Of a stretch of DNA of 46,299 nucleotides, positions 36,754 to 45,367 are shown piece after piece. Both the position numbers and the translations under genes were made by a program. This DNA comes from Loktanella sp. 5RATIMAR09 (GTDB lineage Bacteria; Pseudomonadota; Alphaproteobacteria; Rhodobacterales; Rhodobacteraceae). The notes beneath the pieces were generated by a model. It made no database searches. It worked only from the letters and a program-made list of their open reading frames with translations, and was not told the origin of the DNA. The stretch lies in the NCBI RefSeq assembly GCF_001419985.1, contig NZ_LJAL01000016.1:1-46299 (forward strand), in the 5' to 3' direction. The stretch's first letter is position 1, and the number at the start of each line of letters is the position of its first letter.

Positions 36754-37431
36754 ATGCTGCAATTCTTCGCTCCACGCGGTCCGAATAATCGACCAATGCA
36801 AATTCCAAGCGCTTATCGTGAGACAACCCGTTGGCAACCGCGCATCGGTGACGCTTTTCCAAAATTTGCAGTTGCGACAACCGAGGGTGATAGGAATTTT
36901 GCGGAGTGGGCCAAAGACACTTGGACTTATTTCTTCAGCCAGCCAGCAGCATACTCACCAATATGTACCGCCGAGCTGATCGACTTCGGGAAAGCTGCCC
37001 CCATCTTTCGAAAGCACGGAATCCAGTTGATGTCTTTGTCCGGAGCAAGCGTTCAAGACCAGCAAGCTTGGCGCAAAGAAATATCCGGCACTCATGGTGT
37101 CAAAGTCGAGTTTCCCGGTGCGTCGGATCCCAAACTTAAACTGGCAAAGTGTTTTGGCGCACTGCATCCCAAAGAAGCGCAGGACATGATGATCCGCAGG
37201 TCCTTCGTGATAGGACCCGACCTGTGTGTTCGCGCAATCATGGAATATCCGATTAACGCGGCACGAAGCAGCAAAGATGCTCTTAATCTGATCAGACAAC
37301 TTCAAGATCCGCGCATCGGGCCCAAGGTTTCTACCCCAAGTCCACCCGATAGAGATCAAGGTGCGATTATTGTGCCGAGGAGGCCAATTGGCCGGAAAAC
37401 GGGCAACTGGGATACAGCCGCTGTTGGCTGA
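36754..37431 (+). CDS. 1-Cys peroxiredoxin-like protein (AhpC/TSA family)
   Basis: A 225-residue thioredoxin-fold protein related to Prx6-type peroxidases, which reduce peroxides through a single cysteine. The motif is QPAAYSPICTAEL: Pro64, Ser68 in place of the usual Thr, and the peroxidatic Cys71. RRSFVIGPD supplies the conserved Arg. A C-terminal tail of about 35 residues after residue 190 is rich in Pro and Arg and probably disordered. AGGAGG sits 7 bases before the ATG. A related gene lies 4 kb away on the other strand; both share the N-terminal WQPR(I/V)GD. No reductase gene is nearby. Confidence 0.85.
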   Translation: MLQFFAPRGPNNRPMQIPSAYRETTRWQPRIGDAFPKFAVATTEGDRNFAEWAKDTWTYFFSQPAAYSPICTAELIDFGKAAPIFRKHGIQLMSLSGASVQDQQAWRKEISGTHGVKVEFPGASDPKLKLAKCFGALHPKEAQDMMIRRSFVIGPDLCVRAIMEYPINAARSSKDALNLIRQLQDPRIGPKVSTPSPPDRDQGAIIVPRRPIGRKTGNWDTAAVG

Positions 37432-37850
37432 GAAGATCAAGCTCTTTGCCCACTGCGCGCTTTATGGCAGAGCAATCAACTCATTGTCGCAAAGATTGGC
37501 TAATGGCGCTGACCGCAGCGTTCGAGAGACGAGCCAGGAGTGATCGCCTGCGAAGCGCCGGATAGTCATTGCCGGCTTGCTGTCGGCCGCTGGCTTTGAA
37601 GTAAAGGAGCAAAACCCGAACAGACTCAAGCCCAGCACAAAGGCGACTTTATCGCACTTGTGCTCGGTGTGAGAACTCGTGACCTCAGAACGGCGGCCTT
37701 CTCCGAAAACCTCGTCGCAACAAGATATGCGCCACAAGTTTCGACATCTATTACACTTTTTTGAATATATACACCCCAATTTCACCTAAATTTGTGGCGA
37801 TAAAGGATACACTGACGATATTCATGCTGCTTTATGAAGCCCCTTTTTTT
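37432..37850. other. Non-coding stretch after the first peroxiredoxin gene
   Basis: No gene is supported. The one longer minus-strand frame (about 107 codons) has many cysteines but no family pattern. The region becomes very AT-rich towards 37,740-37,830. Confidence 0.5.
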
Positions 37851-38016
37851 GCAGCAACTAACACAGACTAACCAAGACCCACCTACCCCACCACTCACAC
37901 CCTGCCTCACTCACACATTTGCAGTTATCCACAGTCACCCACTCCGACGTACAACACCTCACAATCACTACCCTTCCTCAGCTGACCGCTCCGAGCCAAT
38001 ACTCGGGGCGGTCTTT
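37851..38016 (+). ncRNA. Candidate small RNA: C-rich, G-poor strand ending in a terminator
   Basis: About 130 bases are almost free of G on this strand and rich in CCAC and CTCAC motifs such as CCACCTACCCCACCACTCAC. They run directly into a strong hairpin with a short U-run. An unstructured C-rich region plus an intrinsic terminator is the layout of trans-acting small RNAs that target ribosome-binding sites. No clear promoter was found, and no coding frame fits. Confidence 0.4.
37984..38016 (+). terminator. Terminator hairpin of the candidate small RNA
   Basis: GACCGCTCCGAG pairs with CTCGGGGCGGTC (one G-U pair) over a 6-base loop, followed by TTTC. There is no gene immediately upstream on this strand that it would serve. 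Confidence 0.7.
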
Positions 38017-38435
38017 CAGCAAACAAGTTGCATTTCCGACGACCTGATGTCCCAAGTTTGCGGCTTTATGCTGAACTGCTCCAAAAGAAGCGCATCCTCT
38101 TAAAACCATCCCCATGCGCGATCTTTGCAGAATTAAACGATTGCCCCCTCAACACCTGATTGTGCCGACTTTTGAGAGTAATTTCGTTTCTTATCCTCCG
38201 ACAAAGTTCCGACTGATAACGCAATTCTCGGTTCTTTTGACACTTAATTCGATCTGCTTCACGAAATTCATGATCGTTGGGGCAGTTTTTTAAAATTATC
38301 AACAAGACGAGCCATTCTACAAAATATTAGACAAGTTTGACACAATTCGTCCGCAGAATGACGGCATAGATGCGGTCTTGTCACTGTAAACATTCGCAAA
38401 GACGTTATCTGTCGGGATTTTCGGGATTGAAGACT
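38017..38435. other. Non-coding, AT-rich stretch before the lipoprotein gene
   Basis: No gene is supported. TTGACA at 38336-38341 is a perfect -35 box, but the best -10 match (CATAGA) is 22 bases away, too far for a confident promoter. This stretch is among the lowest in GC of the window. Confidence 0.45.
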
Positions 38436-39071
38436 ATGCTTTCATTTCACAGTTGGCCTTTAGCCAGAAAGAGTTGTGCACTGGTTGTCGCCGGCATGAT
38501 CACAGCCTGTGGCGGGTCAGGTGGCGGATCAGCTGGCGGACAAGACGTCGTCAGCCAACTAGACGACATGGATGCTGCCATTGGAACTTTACTGGCAACC
38601 TACCCTGCGGGCGGTTTTACGCCCCTTGAGCAGCTGGCGTCAGGTGGAAACTCCACCTATCGCGGTTATCTTTCTACGCAATATGGCCAAACCTCTGGCG
38701 ATAACGCCTCTAGACTTGTAGGCGCGATGGAGATCCATGTGAGCTTCGACAGTTCACCAGAAATGGTCACCGGATCAGCCTATGACTTCATCGACGAGGA
38801 AAGTGCTCGACTGGATGGAACGCTGACGTTGTCAGGCGGAACGTTGACCGGCGACGATCAAAACATGGATGCCACGTTCAGGTTTGACGGGGAAGGCAGC
38901 CTTACTGATGCAAGCGAAAACACACTTGATATCCAGCTGACTTTTTCCGGCGACTTCCTTGGTACAGGAGCGATCGCAATTGGTGGTGACGTGAATGGAA
39001 GTGTCGTCGTAAACGGGGGCGCATCCGAGGACCTTGCAGGCATTTTTATCTCTGAAAAAGATCTACCCTAA
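38436..39071 (+). CDS. Lipoprotein, possibly TbpB/HupA-like beta-barrel
   Basis: A 211-residue lipoprotein: signal peptide MLSFHSWPLARKSCALVVAG, lipobox ITAC with Cys25, then a GGSGGGSAGG linker typical of surface lipoproteins. The rest is beta-rich, with alternating small and hydrophobic residues (LDGTLTLSGGTLTGDD, MDATFRFDGEGSLT), and closes with VNGGASEDLAGIFISEKD. That ending resembles the C-lobe of transferrin-binding-like proteins exported by Slam. The assignment is by pattern only. The frame extends 22 codons upstream, but the chosen ATG gives the lipoprotein signal. The downstream RTX gene converges on it. Confidence 0.75.
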   Translation: MLSFHSWPLARKSCALVVAGMITACGGSGGGSAGGQDVVSQLDDMDAAIGTLLATYPAGGFTPLEQLASGGNSTYRGYLSTQYGQTSGDNASRLVGAMEIHVSFDSSPEMVTGSAYDFIDEESARLDGTLTLSGGTLTGDDQNMDATFRFDGEGSLTDASENTLDIQLTFSGDFLGTGAIAIGGDVNGSVVVNGGASEDLAGIFISEKDLP

Positions 39072-39161
39072 TGGCTGAACCATGTCACTGACGCGGGAGC
39101 TTTTGCCACGCGTCAGTACCAACATGTGTCAATGATACAGTGCGTCTATCCTGTAAGTATA

Positions 39162-41360
39162 TCAAAACTGGAAGACATCTGCACCATCGAAAACCTGGAT
39201 ATCCAGCAGCAAATCCTCCAGGTCATCAATCCCGTGCAACATCAATGAATCGCCGGTTGGACAAGCCAGAAAAACACCTTCGTCAGTGGTTGTCGCGGCA
39301 CTCTGCAGCCAGATTTCAAGGGGCAACCCACCCAGAAGTGTTTCAGCGATGGCAAGGGTGTCTACCCCTGACGCAAAATCATGGATCGTATCATTCCCGC
39401 TTGTGAACACGAATGTATCAAATCCGCTGCCGCCCCAAAGCTCATCATTTCCGGCATCCCCTGAAAGCAGATCGTTGCCTGCATATCCGTGGATGATGTC
39501 GTCGCCATCGCCCCCGAAGATGAAGTCACCATTATCATTTCCCAGTTTGGAAACTTGATCATCAAAAGTGGCATCGCCACCCAAGAACGTTGATCGACCA
39601 CCACCACCGTCAAGACGGTCGTTACCGCTTCCTCCATAGATGATGTCGGTGTCGTTACCGCCAGATAACGTTTCATCGTCTTCGCCGCCAACGACAGTAT
39701 GGAATATTGCCGAGCTAGCGATCGGCTCGCCCGTGATTGCTTCAATCGCTTCAACGGTCTGGAACACAAGGCTTTCATCTTTATCAAGTGTCAGCATGAT
39801 GATTTCATGAGATTGGTCGAACGTTATCGTCATCATTCCATCAATCACTGACGCCTCATCGTGGCTGAAACGCGAAGCACCGCTCAGCTCCCCTGATTCA
39901 ACATCAAGGTTGACGACAGAAACGAATTGCAGATCGCCGAACAGGCCAAGATCAACGTCGACCGACAACGCATCACCACCAATATCTCCTGCGACAAAGA
40001 AGATCGTGTAGTTTGTGTCGCTCTCATATGTATACGAGCTGTATTCGCTTGTAATCGTTCCCGATGACCCCAGAAACATACTCTCCATTATGTTTTCGCT
40101 CATGAGCTGTATGATCGCAGCCTGCGGTGACAGATAATCAGAAGAACGGTCTGTCACCGTTGTCGTCGCCATGTCATCTTGATAACGAAACGATCCTACG
40201 ACCCCCCAGACGGCAGCACGGTCAACACCTGCTTCCATGAAGTACGCAAAGAGTTCGACAGTATTTGCTGCGGCAGAAAGCTCATATGGCATCGAACTGC
40301 CATCAGCGCTATTGGTCGACCACGCAGACACATAATAATCGACTTCCTCTCGGCTGATCCCGTGTTCTGCAAATTCAGCGACCCAATGATCAAAAATCAG
40401 ATCTCGCTGATGCAGTGTTGAACCAGCATTGGCATAGGTATGGGAATTGAAAGAGAGAACGTGATGCCTCACGACATCAATATGGACGATCGTATCTCCG
40501 AGGATGCTTATCATCATTTCGTCGATTGCAACCTGCCTATCGAGGAAAGGCATGTCGGCGTTCGGAGTAAACCCGAGTTCATCAAGGCCCTCGATGGGAT
40601 CTCCCGACCCATCAAAGAAGGGCGTGAAGTAACCTGCTTCGACTAGGTTAATAAACTCGTAGCTGCCGCGCCCCATCTGGAAAGCTATTTCGAAGTTGAT
40701 GTCACTGTCGGCCAGCGATTGCGCGATTTCCTCGATCATAGCGTTTGCAATGACAGCATACTCGATCGGGTTTGCGTAGGCTTCGTTCCCTATGTCAAAA
40801 GTGATGGTTTCCGGATAAACGCCGTCGTTGAAGGCCCCCGCCTTAAGGCGATCGAGGAAGACCGTCACATCGGACTTGGCAATTTCGATGGCGCGCGCAC
40901 GAACGTCTTCGTCTGTGAAGTCAGCACCAGAGAAATAGCGTTCGACCGGTATAATGATCCCCAAGGTCACATCACGCTCAACCGCTAGTGCCATTGCTTG
41001 GCTCAAGGTTCCTACATCATCGCGGTTCAGATGATTGTTTTCATCGTATTCAAGCGCGAGGGGGCTAATCAGCTCGGGATGGGTAAGGTCAAATGCAAAA
41101 TGCGACCTGTCGCCCTCCAGTGTCTCCAACGAGATTTCGCCGCCGTCAAGACGGATCCTGCCGTCAACAACATAGCCATGCTCTGAAACCGTTCCGCCGG
41201 GGAAGCGGACATTCGTCAGCCCCAAGAGATCAGTGTGTTCTTCGAAAAAGTGGTAGCCGTAATTGTTGACGCCAATCGCGCCAAACATATCGGAAGTCAT
41301 GTGGTGAACTGGTACTTGGATACTCGTAACAACGATGGGATCAGATCTCATGTTGCTCAT
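39162..41360 (-). CDS. RTX protein with glycosidase-like N-terminal domain
   Basis: A 732-residue protein without a signal peptide but with a type I secretion layout. Residues 1 to about 420 form a TIM-barrel-like region of the clan A glycoside hydrolase kind: VRFPGGTVSE near 51 and FDIGNEAYANPIEYA around 188-202, whose Asn192-Glu193 fits the acid/base pair. The expected nucleophile position, normally TEW, reads SAWS (Ala346). A beta-sandwich-like part (about 440-540) follows, then RTX calcium-binding repeats (about 557-645) such as GGSGNDRLDGG and GGDGDDIIHG, and an uncleaved C-terminal signal ending in DVFQF. No T1SS genes are in the window. Confidence 0.85.
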   Translation of the reverse strand: MSNMRSDPIVVTSIQVPVHHMTSDMFGAIGVNNYGYHFFEEHTDLLGLTNVRFPGGTVSEHGYVVDGRIRLDGGEISLETLEGDRSHFAFDLTHPELISPLALEYDENNHLNRDDVGTLSQAMALAVERDVTLGIIIPVERYFSGADFTDEDVRARAIEIAKSDVTVFLDRLKAGAFNDGVYPETITFDIGNEAYANPIEYAVIANAMIEEIAQSLADSDINFEIAFQMGRGSYEFINLVEAGYFTPFFDGSGDPIEGLDELGFTPNADMPFLDRQVAIDEMMISILGDTIVHIDVVRHHVLSFNSHTYANAGSTLHQRDLIFDHWVAEFAEHGISREEVDYYVSAWSTNSADGSSMPYELSAAANTVELFAYFMEAGVDRAAVWGVVGSFRYQDDMATTTVTDRSSDYLSPQAAIIQLMSENIMESMFLGSSGTITSEYSSYTYESDTNYTIFFVAGDIGGDALSVDVDLGLFGDLQFVSVVNLDVESGELSGASRFSHDEASVIDGMMTITFDQSHEIIMLTLDKDESLVFQTVEAIEAITGEPIASSAIFHTVVGGEDDETLSGGNDTDIIYGGSGNDRLDGGGGRSTFLGGDATFDDQVSKLGNDNGDFIFGGDGDDIIHGYAGNDLLSGDAGNDELWGGSGFDTFVFTSGNDTIHDFASGVDTLAIAETLLGGLPLEIWLQSAATTTDEGVFLACPTGDSLMLHGIDDLEDLLLDIQVFDGADVFQF

Positions 41361-41508
41361 TTTATATACCTGTTAAATCAATCTTTGGACAGTGGGATCG
41401 CGTTTCTCTTTCTTTGCAGGTCGGTTTGTTCTGTGTTTCGGCGTAATGATGGAACGTGGGCAAACAACCGGCGACAGCGCAGTTAATGTGGCATGTCGCG
41501 GTTATTTA

Positions 41509-42114
41509 TTAGTTTATGGGAAGGTAAGTCGGCACTGCGTTCATCTGCTGTTCCGTCGCTTGCAATACATTGATGACCCGCAGGATTTCGTCTGGACTGC
41601 GATCAACAATCTCCGGGTAATCCAACATCATACGAATCTTGAGGTTTGGAGCGAGAATGAAGCTGCGACGCAGCGTTTGTGGGACGGATCCGTGCTCTTG
41701 CCGCATGCCAAGTGCTTGAGTGATGAGCCCCGCCTCATCAGCCACAATAGGAAATCGCACTTCGCAACCACAACGTTCCTTGACGTCCCGCTGCCACGCA
41801 ACTTGCGCGATCAAGCTCATATTGCTCAGGGCGAGCACCTTTATTCCTCGCTTGGCCCATGCCTCGGACTTTCTCGCGAACGAAACAAGCTCACCGCTGC
41901 AGACAGAGTTAGGCAAATCTGGTTGATTGAAGACATGAACCCAGCTCCCTTCAGCCCACTCCCAAAAATCGAGGTTTCCCTGCGTTGTGGGCGCACCGAA
42001 ATTTGGAAAGATATCACCCACCCGAGGCTGCCATGCGTTGGTCTTGCGCTTGGCAAACGGGATCTGAACCCGATTAGCCTTAGCCTGCCACGGAAAATAA
42101 GAATGAATTCCCAT
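41509..42114 (-). CDS. Divergent peroxiredoxin-like protein (second copy)
   Basis: A 201-residue relative of the peroxiredoxin-like gene at 36.8 kb: MGIHSYFPW replaces MLQFFAP, and WQPRVGD, RRSFILAPN and the LDYPEI segment match. The active-site region reads NQPDLPNSVCSGEL, keeping Pro65 and Cys72 but with Asn69 in place of the catalytic Thr/Ser. It may be a weak peroxidase, a different thiol enzyme or a redox sensor. The ATG with GGGAG upstream aligns with the start of the paralogue; a GTG 41 codons earlier is possible but lacks support. It lies upstream of the RTX gene on the same strand, 148 bases apart. Confidence 0.8.
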   Translation of the reverse strand: MGIHSYFPWQAKANRVQIPFAKRKTNAWQPRVGDIFPNFGAPTTQGNLDFWEWAEGSWVHVFNQPDLPNSVCSGELVSFARKSEAWAKRGIKVLALSNMSLIAQVAWQRDVKERCGCEVRFPIVADEAGLITQALGMRQEHGSVPQTLRRSFILAPNLKIRMMLDYPEIVDRSPDEILRVINVLQATEQQMNAVPTYLPIN

Positions 42115-42527
42115 CGAATGCTCCCAGAACGGTTTCTTTCCCCGAGTTGGCAGTTCAATTTCTGTTTTAGTTGGGCCTTTTTGTATAAAATCTTTTAAAA
42201 GGTGAGAATTTCGTACAACCGTATGGGGTGTAGGCACAGGTTATCTCGCGTCGTTCACGGCACATCAAAATCGATCCGCGAAACACATTGAATGGCTGGC
42301 GAGGACTATGTTTATTGCGGTTCTTTCAGCATAATTACACCGTCTAGGACTTAAGGATTATCTCGGGTGCATGAGACGAGCGCTGATCGCCACATTCGAT
42401 GACCGCTCCTGCTCCGCATTGTGGAGGCACATAAATATTGGCCTTGCCACAATTCCGCCGAGATTGTAGTGCGCATTCATGATACGACAGTAATTACGAT
42501 GCAGTTATGACTGAGTGGGAAGGTCAT
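42115..42527. other. Divergent promoter region between peroxiredoxin-like and regulator genes
   Basis: No gene is supported. It holds the promoters of two divergent genes. No clear operator repeat was seen. Confidence 0.45.
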
Positions 42528-43250
42528 ATGGGTAACGATTCTGATCATCGAGCACGGGTACTCATTGTCGAAGATGAGGTCGATCTCCGCGAACTGATTG
42601 AAAACAATCTGCGAGCTTCGAACTTGGACGTTGAAGCGGTAGGCAGCATTGCGGCCGCGCGGAGGTTACTCGATTCATCTGCTTTCGATCTGATGATTGT
42701 TGACATGAATCTGCCCGATGGAAATGGCGTTACTTTTTCACAACAGCTGCGCGCCTCTAGTGGATCGGCGGTGATAGTTATTACGGGCGCTGGCGATGAA
42801 ACGGATCGTATCCTTGGATTGGAACTGGGTGCTGACGACTACATTCAGAAACCGTTTTTGCAAAGAGAACTCCTCGCCCGTGCCCGTGCGGTGCTAAGGC
42901 GGTATAATCACAGCCAGTCCGTTGCGAAGAACGATACCGCGCGTGAACCAAGAACCATCCATTTTCACGGTTACGCGCTAAATCCCGCAACCCGCGTGGT
43001 CAGGACACTGACGGGAGAGAGCGTCGACCTCACGACATTAGAGTTCGATGTACTTGCCAAACTCGTTTCAAACCCCAACACTGTCTTCTCAAGAGAGGAA
43101 ATCTATAGGAGTGCAGCGTTTCGAACGGGCGATCCCGGACGACTTGTTGACGGATTGATAAGTCGCCTCAGGAAGAAACTGTACGATGATGCCGTTGCGA
43201 AAGAACGCATCAAGACCATTCATGGCCGCGGATATACATTAACGGCATAG
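42528..43250 (+). CDS. OmpR/PhoB-type response regulator, orphan
   Basis: A 240-residue DNA-binding response regulator. The receiver spans about 10-125 (VLIVEDEVDL, phospho-acceptor Asp in MIVDMNLPDG, Thr in VIVITGAG, Lys in QKPF) and is complete. The winged-helix effector domain (about 145-238) shows LTTLEFDVLAKLV and GRGYTL. The ATG with AAGG upstream gives MGNDSDHRARV; an ATG seven codons earlier has no ribosome-binding site. No histidine kinase is adjacent; the nearest in the window is the hybrid kinase 6 kb away on the other strand. Confidence 0.92.
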   Translation: MGNDSDHRARVLIVEDEVDLRELIENNLRASNLDVEAVGSIAAARRLLDSSAFDLMIVDMNLPDGNGVTFSQQLRASSGSAVIVITGAGDETDRILGLELGADDYIQKPFLQRELLARARAVLRRYNHSQSVAKNDTAREPRTIHFHGYALNPATRVVRTLTGESVDLTTLEFDVLAKLVSNPNTVFSREEIYRSAAFRTGDPGRLVDGLISRLRKKLYDDAVAKERIKTIHGRGYTLTA

Positions 43251-43347
43251 CTGCGACGACATTGGATTGATCTTGTCCGTCGTCAGGGTTTTTGGGACCA
43301 AGAGCGGCCCAACCCAAGAGAGAGTTTGGCTCATCTGTTTGGTTTGA

Positions 43348-43920
43348 TTATCGCAACAATGCTGCCCGTTCTGCCTCTAGTTCAGCGATCTGCCGGTTGA
43401 TCGACGAAGTGCTGACTTGGTTCATGCCTGCGGCAAGAATGTCCAAAGTTCCCATACCGGTCCTTGAACCAGGAGCTTGGCTCGTAACAAGCTCAATGCG
43501 CAAGGCAGCGATCTCGGCATCTATTTCGGCTATCCTATCTGCGCGTGTGCGACCTGTGGATACAAAACCCTGTCCGGCGGGGAGGCATCGTGATGTACCG
43601 GACGCGACGATGAGATCACTTCTTGGCGCAACTGAGGGTGTGAAATTGGCGGCGCCGAAGCCGTTCTGCTGACAAAGTTCGTTTGCGCGCCTGATTGCAC
43701 CTTGGCGGGCCTCCGCAGAGTCAGCGCCAACATACTCCACCTGCCAGACGCCTGTGCCAACCTGACGGTCCGTGTAGCCATAGGCACTGCCTACGAAACC
43801 CTCTCCAAGTGGGCCATACCCTTCAAAGCCTGCTTGTGAGCAGGCAGACAGCAAAAACACTCCTAAAAGCGTTGGTCTTGTGGTCGTCAGGTTTTTTTCT
43901 CTCCGCACGCGTTTCTCCAT
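43348..43920 (-). CDS. Lipoprotein with C-terminal coiled coil (operon gene 4)
   Basis: A 190-residue lipoprotein with lipobox LSAC (Cys27). The middle reads GYTDRQVGTGVWQVEYVGAD then AIRRANELCQQNGF, which resembles the CC0125/CC1285-type lipoproteins seen in alphaproteobacteria. Residues about 125-190 have a heptad character (EIDAEIAALRIEL, NRQIAELEAERAALL) and should form a coiled coil. Last of four minus-strand genes spaced by 4-10 bases, downstream of a LuxR-type regulator. Function unknown. Confidence 0.75.
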   Translation of the reverse strand: MEKRVRREKNLTTTRPTLLGVFLLSACSQAGFEGYGPLGEGFVGSAYGYTDRQVGTGVWQVEYVGADSAEARQGAIRRANELCQQNGFGAANFTPSVAPRSDLIVASGTSRCLPAGQGFVSTGRTRADRIAEIDAEIAALRIELVTSQAPGSRTGMGTLDILAAGMNQVSTSSINRQIAELEAERAALLR

Positions 43921-43926
43921 CTATGA

Positions 43927-44325
43927 TCAACAAACAATTTGACTGCCAGGACCCACGCCCCATTCCGGTGGACATGAGCTACCTCCTTGCGAACCGGACG
44001 GCGCACGACTGGTAGCAGCGCTTCCCTGAATAGCCGACGCAACTCCAGCAGCTGCCGTCAGTCCACCCAGCAGATCACCTGCCGTAATGCCGCCCGCTAC
44101 CGGTTGGTTGCCGCTTGCGACGAAAACGCTGCCACCGGATGAGGTGCGGCCAGATCGCCGTGCCTGATATTGGGACGCCATGTCAAAGACAGTGGCCCCA
44201 CCGCCACCAAAAACACGCGAGTCGAAACGGCTTGGCGCAGGACTTTCGCAATGCGTCAGGGCAGAAACTGAACTGCCCCAAAAAACAATGATGAGTGTGA
44301 CGCCAATTTTTGAACGAAGGATCAT
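43927..44325 (-). CDS. Small exported Gly/Ser-rich protein (operon gene 3)
   Basis: A 132-residue protein with a signal peptide (MILRSKIGVTLIIVFWGSSVSA). The mature part has VFGGGGATVFDMASQYQARR and is rich in Gly, Ser and Ala, with Cys near both ends. The C-terminus is SSCPPEWGVGPGSQIVC. This composition suits a secreted structural or surface protein, but no family is recognised. The frame extends further upstream over the next gene; the ATG with AGGTG in front is preferred, 10 bases after the previous stop. Confidence 0.65.
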   Translation of the reverse strand: MILRSKIGVTLIIVFWGSSVSALTHCESPAPSRFDSRVFGGGGATVFDMASQYQARRSGRTSSGGSVFVASGNQPVAGGITAGDLLGGLTAAAGVASAIQGSAATSRAPSGSQGGSSCPPEWGVGPGSQIVC

Positions 44326-44335
44326 GAGGGAGCAC

Positions 44336-44650
44336 CTATATCTCGAATGCATTGTCAAACGCGTTAAAGGCATTGTCAGAGGCCCGGCGCATCGCAGGAA
44401 TAACGGCACCGTAAAGAACAATTGTGGTGAAAATCCCAACCGCGCCGACCGCACCAATGGGCAGAACAGATGCGGCACCCACCGCAACTACAGCGCCTAC
44501 AAAGACTTGACGAATCACGCTCGTGCTTAGGTCACGCCCAAAGTTGCGGGGTATATCAATACGGTCAGATGGGCAGTTCGCCATCGCCTGAGCGGGCGTC
44601 ACAAGTGCCGAAAAGAAGAGCAGCATCGCCACACGGCGTGAATTCGTCAT
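44336..44650 (-). CDS. Small exported or membrane protein (operon gene 2)
   Basis: A 104-residue protein with a signal peptide (MTNSRRVAMLLFFSALVTPAQA) followed by NCPSDRIDIPRNFG, then a long hydrophobic stretch (about 45-87) that may form one or two membrane helices. No family is recognised. It starts 4 bases after the end of the lipoprotein gene upstream and is followed by the Gly/Ser-rich gene after 10 bases. Confidence 0.65.
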   Translation of the reverse strand: MTNSRRVAMLLFFSALVTPAQAMANCPSDRIDIPRNFGRDLSTSVIRQVFVGAVVAVGAASVLPIGAVGAVGIFTTIVLYGAVIPAMRRASDNAFNAFDNAFEI

Positions 44651-44654
44651 TGAT

Positions 44655-45242
44655 CTAACCTTCCCTTATGAACGGTGTTTGGGTCACACCGGCACTGTCA
44701 TAGGTGACCCGCGCCAGACCCAGCGCCAGACGCGCATCAGCTTCGGCGATGCGTGGATCGCGCGCAAATCCAGCGCCGATCAGAAATTGGTTTGCTTCTG
44801 CCGCCGAAAGGGCACGGTTCAATCGCGCGGACAGGCCCAAAAGTGCCATCAATGCCTCGGGATAGCGCTCACCTGTCTGTAGCAACGAAACCCCGAGCGG
44901 GATTTCATTTTCTGTACGCACGTAATGGGTCAGAACAACGACACGTTGTCCAGCACGTGCGGCAGCCATTCGGTTGCGCAACGTCGTCACTGTAAAGGCA
45001 CGCGTTGCACCGCAGTGCAGGGAAACCGCCACCTCGCTGAAGGCAGGAGCTGACGGTGAGCCAAAAGCTATCTGCGGCGAAAGAACTCGGTTGCCAGGCA
45101 CCGAGGGCACACCCTGTGTACTACTTGGAACAGCAGTGCCGGGACTTGTCGCTACGGGCGTTTGGATTGCAGTGCCAGCATCTTCCATGCAGCCCGCAAA
45201 GGCAAATGGCATCACGGTAAGAACGGCGCGTCGGTCGAGCAT
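44655..45242 (-). CDS. Lipoprotein (operon gene 1)
   Basis: A 195-residue lipoprotein: short signal peptide MLDRRAVLTVMPFAFAGC with lipobox FAGC (Cys18), then a Thr/Pro/Ser-rich linker to about residue 55, and a mixed alpha/beta domain with VAVSLHCGATRAFTV and VVVLTHYVRTENEIPLG. No family is recognised. AAAGGA stands before the ATG; 21 upstream in-frame codons are not part of it. First of four closely spaced genes; a palindrome and the LuxR-type gene lie just upstream. Confidence 0.7.
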   Translation of the reverse strand: MLDRRAVLTVMPFAFAGCMEDAGTAIQTPVATSPGTAVPSSTQGVPSVPGNRVLSPQIAFGSPSAPAFSEVAVSLHCGATRAFTVTTLRNRMAAARAGQRVVVLTHYVRTENEIPLGVSLLQTGERYPEALMALLGLSARLNRALSAAEANQFLIGAGFARDPRIAEADARLALGLARVTYDSAGVTQTPFIREG

Positions 45243-45352
45243 GATAGTCCTTTGTTCAGAGCGCAAAGTCGCGAATGGTTTCTGGCCGCGACACCCGCTC
45301 AGCACAGCCGCAACAAGTCAAAGGCTATTTTGCTCTGCCACATCAGGATAGG

Positions 45353-45366
45353 TATCAATATTGATA
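45353..45366. promoter_or_regulatory. Perfect 14-bp palindrome upstream of the lipoprotein operon
   Basis: TATCAATATTGATA is its own reverse complement. It lies 1 base past the luxR-type stop and 110 bases before the first operon gene, where an operator is expected. It does not match the usual lux-box, and the half-sites are inverted relative to FNR-type sites. Confidence 0.4.
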
Positions 45367-45367
45367 G

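Noticed and set aside
37462..37785. Minus-strand frame of about 107 codons with several Cys
   Set aside because: No family pattern, no ribosome-binding site, and composition like the surrounding non-coding DNA.
45353..45366. FNR/FixK-type site
   Set aside because: The half-sites are ATCAA...TTGAT, reversed relative to TTGAT-N4-ATCAA, so it is not an FNR box.
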